Assembly: GCA_963789885.1 (NCBI GenBank) | Contig: CAWBNB010000029.1 | Location: forward strand, 127,011-191,010 | Origin: DATEDA01 sp963789885 | Lineage (GTDB): Bacteria; Pseudomonadota; Gammaproteobacteria; Burkholderiales; SG8-39 | DNA length: 64,000 nucleotides | Direction of reading: 5' to 3' | In this document: piece by piece, positions 57,546 through 64,000 of the stretch | Layout: the number at the start of each line of letters is the position of its first letter | Numbering within the stretch: position 1 is the stretch's first letter | The notes under the pieces: model-generated | The model's database searches: none | Told to the model about the DNA's origin: nothing | Seen by the model: the letters and a program-made list of their open reading frames with translations, nothing else | Position numbers and translations under genes: made by a program

Positions 57546-57856
57546 CTCGAAAGCTCTCCTTGAGCGGATTCGCGTAATTAGGAAAGGGCCCCCGGCGAGA
57601 TCACTGCGCGCGGGCCCCCGCCGTCGGCCGAGTATGGTATCGACAGCCGACGAGATTTAGCAATCGGAATCGGGGGTTATCGCGAGGTCTTTGAGAAGGA
57701 CTGCACGTGCCGGGAGCCTCGCCGCCCGGCCGGTTGCACCTTACTCCGGATCAGGCGGGACTCGAGAGGGGATAGGCGGCGCGACGCTTACGCCGCGTGG
57801 GGCCGTGGGCGCCGGGCAGGCAGCGACTTCCGCTAGGTGCGGTGCGCGAGATCTTG
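57546..57856. other. Gene-free stretch between DUF3467 and the integrated element
   Basis: It holds the minus-strand promoter candidate at 57634-57663 and two copies of GGGCCCCCG about 25 bp apart (near 57588 and 57613), each nearly self-complementary. From about 57690 to the repeat at 57857 I see nothing recognisable. Confidence 0.4.
57634..57663 (-). promoter_or_regulatory. Candidate promoter of the DUF3467-GAF/HlyD-M50-SecA run
   Basis: On the minus strand TTGCTA (57663-57658) is 18 bp from TACCAT (57639-57634); each matches its consensus at four of six positions. It would start transcription roughly 80-85 bp before the DUF3467 ATG. The two GGGCCCCCG copies lie between the promoter and the gene and could form a hairpin in the leader. 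Confidence 0.35.
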
Positions 57857-57879
57857 GTGCCCGGGGCCGGATTCGAACC
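57857..57879 (-). repeat. Left 23-bp direct repeat, tRNA-Leu 3' end (att site)
   Basis: Begins GTGCCCGGGG and ends TTCGAACC on the plus strand; the complement is the T-loop and acceptor end of a tRNA. Here the complement continues into CCA, the mature 3' terminus, so this copy keeps the original host flank. The 5' T-stem strand does not pair (GGGGG against CCGGC), so no tRNA gene is present on this side. An identical copy is at 63382-63404. Confidence 0.8.
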
Positions 57880-57968
57880 CCCGCGCCACTGCTGGGTTTC
57901 CGGGCGGGCGCCTCCGGAATCCGCCACGCCATCCGCCACCGGATCCACCAACACGGGCTGGCAGCGGT

Positions 57969-58214
57969 TCATCTTAAGCGCCGCGCTTGGAGCTGTGCCG
58001 GCTCGCTCAGCAGACCAACGCGAGGCAGGGACCGTGCGTAGTCGACGAACTCCTCGCGCAGCCAGCGCACGCTACGCGCGCCGAGAACCACGGCGGCAGG
58101 GAATCCTGGCTCGCGCCTCAGCTCGTGAAACCGGCGCTCGGAAATCCGAAGGAGCTGCGCTCCCTCGACAGCGTCGACGAGAATAGGAACCACGTTCGAG
58201 AGGATGTCGGCCAT
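57969..58214 (-). CDS. AlpA-like excisionase/regulator
   Basis: An 81-residue helix-turn-helix protein: LLRISERRFHELRREPGFP followed by ARSVRWLREEFVDYARSLPR is the pattern of AlpA/Xis-type winged-helix proteins that control integrase or excision in P4-like islands. It is the only intact-looking gene in the element and sits about 90 bp inside the left repeat. An AGAGG lies about 10 bp before the ATG. Confidence 0.65.
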   Translation of the reverse strand: MADILSNVVPILVDAVEGAQLLRISERRFHELRREPGFPAAVVLGARSVRWLREEFVDYARSLPRVGLLSEPAQLQARRLR

Positions 58215-58217
58215 TGA

Positions 58218-59502
58218 GGCTGACCTCTTTCAAGTTCACTGCGGTCGGCGTCTTTTCGTCTCGTCGGTTGTCGGTGTAATCGCTCTGGTAAGTGTTTCTG
58301 TCCGTCCCGCAGGCCGTGGCCAGGCGAGAGATTCGAGGGACACGGGACACCACTCCCGTAAAGTGCAGGTGCTCGGGTGGCGGACTGCCGCCGCTGCACG
58401 TCGGCATTGGCTGCCGATGCGCGTCTCGAGGAACGAGACCGCCACATGGGGACCCTTGACCCAGGGTCCGAGGAGCGCCGGTGAGGGCGCGGAGCGTTGC
58501 CGCCCGAGTGGACGGCGTGGAGGCTTTGCGCCTCCCTCCTGGGCGATGTGATGGGGCCGGAGGGCAACCACTTCTCTCCCCACGCTGAATCGCGTGCGCG
58601 AAGACCTGAAACGCCAAGGCCTTAGACGCGTCGTCACTGGCAGGACGCCGGTGACAACGCTGGCCGGCGACGCTGATGTGCCGGACGTGGTCAGGCGAGC
58701 GGTGAGCTCGGCCGGACCACGCGCGCATCACGCGTCGTGGCTCTCGCGCAGCGGTTCGCGCATAGGGGATGACGACCGGTGCGGCGCTCGGTGGCCCTGC
58801 CAGTCGTCTCTCGGGATGTCGGTCGAGCCGACATCCGAATGGCGCCGTGGGAACTGCTTGGCGCCCGCTACTACGGCGCGATCGGGGTCCTCCAGGGACT
58901 GTCCGATCGCCGATGACAGGCCGCGCGTCGTCGAGCGATGACGCGGCCAGACCAGGTGCTTGCTACTCTTCGTCGCTCCCGGACTTGCCGGGGCGTTCAA
59001 CTCCAATGCGCTTCTCGAGCGCCGCGCCTGGGTATCTCAACCCAGGGACCCCAGAAGGGGCCTGGCACGAATCAGCACCCGGTGGGCCCTGATCCCGTGC
59101 ACTCAAGGAACGCCGTGATCGTAGCGCCGTTTGACCCCGGGCTCACCCCCGGAGAGCCGTGGCAATGACGCGCTCTCTCGCTCTTTGACCGGGGACTTCC
59201 GTGATGCACCAGCACACTACCCGTGCACCAAGGGCAAGATCCGACACGACGGGGAGGCGGATGATGCGCCGGCGATGCGCGGGTGCATCAAACGCCGGGA
59301 TACGGCCACAAGCAGTCCGTCGTCGGCGCCGGCCTAATCGCTTGAAAGCGGTCATTGCAAAGCACTACAACGCGATTTTGACCTTAATCAATCAGTGGCA
59401 ATGTCTCCCACGCTATACAGCCTAGCGCAGCCTCACCGGCAAGCTCGTGGACCTATTGGGGCAACGATGGAACGCGGGCAGTGGACCAAGCAGGAGGAAA
59501 CC
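58218..59502. other. No recognisable gene (island interior)
   Basis: Frames here are short and show no family resemblance on either strand. A perfect 7-bp inverted repeat (GGACCCT/AGGGTCC, 58450-58469) is present. The stretch is probably non-coding remains of the island; several 100-residue open frames are what high GC produces by chance. Confidence 0.4.
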
Positions 59503-59640
59503 ATGCGCAAAGTCATTCAGGAACGTCCCATCAACCTGCTGGCGGGCGCCGTCGCGCTCGCGGTTTCGTGCATCCCGGTCCTGGCGCAGCAGAACCCGGA
59601 TCGCAATGCGTATTTCGGCGAGCAGCACGTGCACACGAGC
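59503..59640 (+). pseudogene. N-terminal fragment of a DUF3604 protein
   Basis: After an excellent ribosome-binding site (AGGAGGAAACC) the frame encodes MRKVIQERPINLLAGAVAL, a signal peptide ending VLAQ, then NPDRNAYFGEQHVHTSW. The latter is the first conserved motif of DUF3604, a PHP-like family of about 600 residues. The match stops at 59640. An alternative frame continues with GYDIRIEQPLDVSARQ and a stop at 59693. So the gene has lost nearly everything after its first 46 residues, probably by internal deletion. Confidence 0.7.
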
Positions 59641-59689
59641 TGGGCTACGACATCAGGATCGAGCAGCCGCTCGACGTGAGCGCCCGACA

Positions 59690-61276
59690 ATGAGTACCAC
59701 TCGAGCGCTGAACCTCCCTGCCACCACGCTCGCTGCCAGGGATAACCCTCAACTCGCAGACGATCGATTGATCGGCGTGCCGTTGCCTGCCCCAACGAGT
59801 GAGCTCGCTTCTCGTCGCACACGGCTTGGGTGCGTCATGCTGAGCCTTGCCTGCCTCTGCTTCCTGGCCGGGGAGCCCGTGCTCGCCCAGAAACAGGCTC
59901 CACAAAAGGCGGCTGGCGGATTCTCACCATCGACTCGGCGGAGATGCAGGAGCCGTGGACCGGTGATCTGGACGGAATGATCGAGCGGCGTGTCATCCGC
60001 GTGCTGACCGTCAACAGCAAGACCTTCTATTTCCATGACAAAGGTACGCAGCGTGGCACCGTCGTTGATTTTTTCAAGTTGTTCGAAGACGAGTTCAACA
60101 AGAAGCTCGCCGCGGAAAAGAAACTCAAGAACAAGAACCTAAAGGTGCGGGTGGTGTTCATCCCCTTGCGGCGCGACCAACTGCTGGGGCTTGCCGCCGG
60201 CAAGGGCGACATCGCCGCCGCCAATCTCACGATCACACCCGGAACGACAGAAACTGGTGGATTTCACCGTGGCCGGCCTGAGCAAGGCGTGGAGCGAGCT
60301 CGCGGGTGACAGGGCCGGCGTCACCGGAAAGTCGCCAGCCTGGACGATCTCTCCGGCAAGCCAAGTTTTCGTGCGCACGTCGATCGAGCTACTACGAGCA
60401 GCCTCCGTTGCACTCAACAAGAAGTTTGCTGGGCCGAAAAGAAACCGCCTATCACGCTCAAGGAAGCCCCGGAGACGCTGGAGGACGAGGATCTGCTGAT
60501 GCTCGACACCGGACTCATCACGTCGATCATCGTCGACCAGCCCCGGCCGACTCTCGAACAGATCTTCCCGCAGCTCACCGTCCTCACGACGTGCGTTCAC
60601 ACCGGCGGCGAGGTCGCGGCGGGCGATCCGCACGACAGCCCGCGGCTCGAGGCCGGACACTGGACGATTTCGTCACCCGCCGCAGGGTCGGGACCTCGAC
60701 CGGCAACGACTCCTGACGCGCTACCTCGAAGAACGCTCAGTACGTGAAGAACACGGCCTCCGAGGAGGAGCGCAAGGTCCTGGCGCTGGTGCCAGTTCCA
60801 GGAATACGGCGACCCTACGTACGTGACTGGCTGCTGATGGGCGCGCAGGGCTACCAGGGTCGCAACTCAACCAGGAATCCGAAGAGCCGGGTCGGCGCGA
60901 TCGGGATCATGCAGATCATGCCGCACCGGCAAGGATACTGAAGGTCGGCGACATCGCGGAGACCGAGGCGAACATCCACGCCGGCACGTGGACTTGCGCT
61001 GCATGATCGACCACGTGCTCGAGCAACGAGCCGATGGACGAGCTGGACAAGGCGTTATTCGCCTTCGCTTCCTACGATGCCGGCGCAGGACCAATTTCGT
61101 CGCTGCGCAAGGAGGCCGCCAGCACCGACTCGACCCCAACGTCGGTTTCGGAACGTGGAGTATGCGGTGGCCGAGAAGGTCGGCCGGGAACGGTGACACT
61201 ACGTCAGCAATATCTACAAGTACTACATTGGCTACCGCCTAATTCTGGAGAGCCGGGCTGCCACGAAGGAAGCAGT
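59690..61276 (+). pseudogene. MltF-like lytic transglycosylase, multiply frameshifted
   Basis: Pieces in successive frames spell one protein: an N-terminal signal with FLAGEPVLAQ; a solute-binding domain (LDGMIERRVIRVLTVNSKTFY; GLAAGKGDIAAANLTITPG; QKLVDFTVAGLS); and a lytic transglycosylase domain (SRVGAIGIMQIMP; LFAFASYDAGAG), ending IYKYYIGYRLILESRAATKE. I count at least eight frame changes or stops. The catalytic Glu region is altered (GYQGRNS where GYQESR-type sequence is expected). It is a clear pseudogene, unlike the single-hit core genes. It starts with ATGA overlap on the preceding remnant. Confidence 0.75.
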
Positions 61277-61915
61277 CAGAAGGTGTCAAGGGTGGTGCCA
61301 AGTAGAGTCTTCGCGGCCGAGAAAACATTGACCAGCGTGGACACGACGGTGAAAACCACCCGCACGCAAAAGATCCTCGCCACCGCACTTACAAGACGTG
61401 GTGACCGGGCGAGATCGAGTTGGGATGGTGCGGTAAGTTTTTGGGGCCTGCAAACAAACGGTTGCAGCGGACGGCGTCGATGCGGCGCCGCTGAGCTGCG
61501 GGGTTGAGAGGGCGGCTACTGCGCCGGCGAATGTCGGCTTTCGGCAAGATCGAGCGACCGCTGAGGGTCGTGTACGGTCGTTGGCCAGTCGGCGAGTCCG
61601 GCCGGAGTGCGACGCGCGTTACGCCCAAGGGTGACGCGCCCGGGGGAATGTTCCAACGTCGGGGCCGCGGCGAGCGCGAAGGCGCTATCGCGGGTCAACG
61701 GTCGCGCGAGGCGCCCATTAGACGCTCTACGTGCGCGGGAGAATCATGCCAGGTGCTGAATTCGCGGGGACGCGCTCTAGTGCTAACGCGCTGCCGCCGA
61801 TCGCGGGGACACCCGCGGAGATCGGGTTCCTGCCGAGAAACCGAGGGCCCTGCTGCATGCCACTCGATGGCGATCTCGAACGCGTCGATGAGACCATCGA
61901 TCGAGTCGAACGAGG
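61277..61915. other. No recognisable gene (island interior)
   Basis: Between the transglycosylase remnant and the integrase remnant. Only short open frames without family resemblance are seen, and no repeats or RNA genes are evident. Confidence 0.4.
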
Positions 61916-63199
61916 TTACGCCGCCTTCGCGCCCGCCAGCGGAATCACGTTGCTCACCGGCTCTCGTCCGTCGATATACGCGGCCCAGGCCTCGAGCAGC
62001 TTCCGGCGCTCGGCCGAGAACTGAGCGCGGTTGTATGCCGCGCGTATCCGGTCACCCTCCCGGTGCGCCAGACACGCCTCGATCACGTCGGGGCGCGCCG
62101 GGCCCGTTTCGTTTGCCCACGTGCTGAAGGTCGAACGGAAACCGTCACCGTAATGTCGGTGTGCTTCATCCGCCTGAGCAGCACCAGCATCGGCCATGTT
62201 CGAGATGGGGCCGGCCTGCCTCGTGACAAATCGTAAGGCCTGCCGAGCGCTTGCATCTCGCGCAGGATCGCGACCGCGCGCTCGGACAGGGGGACCAGGT
62301 GCGGATCGCCGCCCTTCATCCGCTCAGCCGGGACCGTCCACAGCGCGCTGCGCAAGTCGAACTCCCCCCACTGCGCGCCGGTGCTCTCGGTAGTGCGGGC
62401 AGCGGTCAGGATGGTGAACTCGAGGCAGCGCGCGGCAATGCCTGGCTGTCCGCGTAGTTGCGCGACGAACCGCGGGACGACTTCGAAGGGCAGCGCCGGG
62501 CGCGGCACGACCCGCTTCCGGGCCTGTTCTCCTTGCGGAGCTTCGTGCGGAGCATAGCGACCGGATTGAGCGTCACCGCTCCCCGCTCGATCGCCTCGTC
62601 GAATATTTCGTCGAGGCGTCGCCGCACCCGTTGCGCGGTGTCCGCCATGCGATGCTGGATGTCGCGCCAGGAAGTCGAGGAGCTCGGCCCTCGTGATCTC
62701 CGCTATCGGCTTGTGCCAGAGCACGGCGGAACGTGGTTTTCGAGCGACCGGATCCAGGTCGTTGCGAATTTTGGCGACTCCCGCGGCTCGATGAACTTCT
62801 CGTGATGTGCGCGGGCGGCCCGCGCGAGCGTTAGCTTGTCTCGCTGCCTCTCTTCCTTCGCCGGCGCTCGGCCTCGCGTGCCGCAACCCGCGCCTTTGCG
62901 CGCTCGTCGATCGGATCGAGAGGAGGAGTTGCTCGCCAACATCGCGCGCGCCTGGGCTGCAAGACGGCGCGCAAGCGCGAGGCTCTCACTGCAGCCTGCG
63001 GACTGTGGCGTGCGCAGGTGCCGAACCCCATTTCGCGCCGCTTGCCGGCGGTGCTCGTGTAGCGGAATACCCAGGCCGCCTGGCCCTCCGAGCAGCGAAG
63101 CAGAAGCCCGCCGCCGTCGGAGATCTCCGTCTCGCGCGCGTTGATGACCTGCCGGGCCGAAAGCAGGTTGAGCTTCGCCGCCAGAAGCCGTTTGGCCAT
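61916..63199 (-). pseudogene. Tyrosine integrase (P4-type, DUF4102 arm), multiply frameshifted
   Basis: Starts at 63199 with MAKRLLAAKLNLLSARQV and the arm-binding DUF4102 segment ISDGGGLLLRCSEGQAAWVF. Later pieces in other frames give LTLARAARAHHEKFIEPRE, RRRLDEIFDEAIERGAV, the catalytic Arg region FTILTAARTTESTGAQW, and GFRSTFSTWANETG followed by the tyrosine in AAYNRAQFSAERRKLLEAW. At least four frame changes are needed. The HGFRS histidine is lost to an apparent 1-bp deletion near 62150. Position next to the right att repeat fits an island integrase. Confidence 0.75.
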
Positions 63200-63381
63200 T
63201 TCCGTCCCCTCCTCCGTATCCGCCAGCCTATCCGCCAGTAAATCGTGCGTAGGGGCGCACTGAGGCCGATCCGGTTCGCGCACTGCACCGACGGCGAAGT
63301 AAGCCTACTTCGCCGGGGCCCCATCAATGGATTACTGCACTCTGATGCGTCGTTGCTGCACTTGAGGAGAGGAGTCTAGGA

Positions 63382-63404
63382 GTGCCCGGGGCCGGATTCG
63401 AACC
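63382..63404 (-). repeat. Right 23-bp direct repeat, tRNA-Leu 3' end (att site)
   Basis: Identical to 57857-57879 in sequence and orientation. Here the complement has a perfect T-arm (GCCGG, loop TTCGAAT, CCGGC), but the terminal CCA is replaced by CTCC, as expected for the element-derived copy. Confidence 0.8.
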
Positions 63405-63437
63405 GGCACGGCTTGCGCCGGGGAATTTTAAGTCCGG
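63382..63437 (-). pseudogene. tRNA-Leu(UAA)-like remnant, 3' half only
   Basis: The complement reads, 5' to 3', an anticodon-loop-like CTTAAAA (anticodon UAA) after CCGGA, a short variable arm, a perfect T-arm and an acceptor strand CCCGGGC plus discriminator A. The anticodon stem is imperfect (TTCCC where TCCGG is needed), and the D-arm and 5' acceptor strand are absent from the following sequence. So this is not a working tRNA gene. Confidence 0.55.
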
Positions 63438-63741
63438 CCCCGGACAACACACCGCAGCAACGCTCAACCGCTCACCGCTTTCCGGTCAAAGGGTTGCGTG
63501 CTGCGGTGCGCGGTAGAAAGCGGCCAATTCTTGGTGCCGCTGCGCGGGCCGGGCGCTGCCAGCGTTTCTGCGCTGACCTCGCTTCCCTGTTCGCTCCGTT
63601 GCTCCGATCGCACCGCCCTCGGTCTTGCCGTTTCGGTCGATGCGGGGTTTTGCAAAGGGACTGGCAAGGCACTTTTTCGGCCTCGGTCAAGGCCCGGCTG
63701 GCTCGGCAGTAGGCCCACGCTCCCGCGGGTAAGATACGCGA
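63405..63741. other. Right flank of the element, no gene seen
   Basis: Apart from the tRNA-like remnant at the edge, this stretch has only compositional open frames. A short GTCCGG/CCGGAC inverted repeat adjoins the remnant near 63432-63445. Confidence 0.4.
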
Positions 63742-63914
63742 GTGACACCAGAGCAGTTCAACGGACTCGTCTTGGCTGCGGGTCTGGTGCTCGGCGCGAT
63801 CTATGCAGCGGTCTGCGCTTCGAGGCGCGGCGGTTGCTATGGAAGGCTGGAGGCTTCGCGGCGCTGGCGGTCGCACTAGCTGTCGCAGCGTGGATCGTCG
63901 GCACAGTGAAATAG
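63742..63914 (+). CDS. Possible small membrane protein (frame uncertain)
   Basis: GTG 63742 begins TPEQFNGLVLAAGLVLGAIY, a hydrophobic segment. After a one-base shift near 63815 another frame continues RFEARRLLWKAGGFAALAVA and a second hydrophobic segment ending WIVGTVK at TAG 63912-63914. Joined, this would be a protein of about 57 residues with two membrane helices. I do not recognise it, and the shift makes it uncertain. Confidence 0.25.
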
Positions 63915-63925
63915 CCGAAGCCCCC

Positions 63926-64000
63926 TCACCTGCTTCGCGCTTCGACCTGAGCGGCCAACTCGCGCAGCTTCTTGCGACCTCCGCTGCGTCCTCGCGTCGC
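63926..64000 (-). CDS. Possible C-terminal end of a gene running off the window
   Basis: A minus-strand frame open to the right edge ends GGRKKLRELAAQVEARSR at a TGA (63928-63926). The charged helix-like tail is protein-like, but 24 codons in GC-rich DNA are weak evidence. Confidence 0.2.
   Translation of the reverse strand, partial: ATRGRSGGRKKLRELAAQVEARSR

Larger units (their letters stand above)
57857..63404. mobile_element. Decayed integrative element in a tRNA-Leu 3' end
   Basis: About 5.5 kb bounded by identical 23-bp direct repeats equal to a tRNA-Leu 3' end. An AlpA-like gene lies next to the left repeat and a tyrosine integrase wreck next to the right repeat. This matches a P4-type island, with the tRNA-side junction on the right beside int and the CCA-bearing junction on the left. 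Cargo is reduced to pseudogene fragments, and coding density is far below the rest of the window. The element is almost certainly immobile now. Confidence 0.7.

Noticed and set aside
57691..58041. Plus-strand open frame spanning the left att repeat
   Set aside because: It runs through the tRNA-derived repeat and opposite the AlpA-like gene; no protein-like pattern.
58594..59168. Several 75-115-codon open frames in the island interior
   Set aside because: Overlapping frames on both strands with no domain pattern or ribosome-binding site; consistent with GC-driven chance frames.
63464..63748. Minus-strand open frame right of the island
   Set aside because: Low-complexity product with no recognisable motif and no ribosome-binding site.

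Overview
The window is GC-rich, densely packed bacterial DNA. Its core gene order (smc-zipA-ligA; rpsB-tsf-pyrH-frr-uppS-cdsA-dxr-rseP-bamA-skp-lpxD-fabZ-lpxA-lpxB-rnhB; ppsR/ppsA; smpB/ratA-rnfH; guaB-guaA-tadA; mltG-tmk-holB-pilZ-tatD) together with DUF4936, DUF4124 and DUF1178 proteins and a PEP-CTERM protein points to a betaproteobacterium. The family cannot be named from sequence alone. Nearly all of the first 57.5 kb is chromosomal core; the last 6.5 kb is a decayed integrated element and its right flank.

Layout. 1-6.2 kb: end of smc, zipA, ligA, galU, hpt, mtnP, def. 6.2-9.6 kb: glnD and map on the minus strand. 9.7-24.2 kb: one long plus-strand run for translation factors, isoprenoid and phospholipid synthesis, outer-membrane assembly and lipid A. 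24.2-26.5 kb: a divergent senB/senA pair (predicted selenoneine synthesis) wedged between rnhB and an RNA methyltransferase. 26.5-37.9 kb: PEP synthase and its regulator, smpB, ratA-rnfH, guaBA, a PEP-CTERM metalloprotease, tadA, an L,D-transpeptidase. 37.9-45.2 kb: mostly minus strand, with a transglutaminase-like lipoprotein, mtnA, a fused aldolase/dehydrogenase, NRDE, DUF4936 and ygfZ. 45.2-50.2 kb: mltG-tmk-holB-pilZ-tatD-ankyrin and DUF1178. 50.3-57.5 kb: an unusual export-like locus with an HlyD-type adaptor facing a four-gene run of DUF3467, GAF-HlyD fusion, PqqD-like/M50/HlyD fusion and a shortened SecA paralogue.

57.86-63.40 kb is bounded by two identical 23-bp direct repeats matching the 3' end of a tRNA-Leu. 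It holds an AlpA-like gene at one end, a frameshifted tyrosine integrase at the other, and wrecks of a DUF3604 gene and an MltF-like lytic transglycosylase in between.

Genes that may work together: hpt and mtnP (purine recovery from methylthioinosine), mtnA and the aldolase/dehydrogenase (possible DHAP shunt for methylthioribose 1-phosphate), senB and senA, and the SecA/M50/HlyD/GAF/DUF3467 set, which I consider the best candidate for an undescribed system.

Five otherwise well-conserved genes (ligA, glnD, lpxA, senA, smpB) are broken by seven single-base insertions. Removing the extra base restores the usual family length each time, so most are probably sequence errors rather than real mutations.
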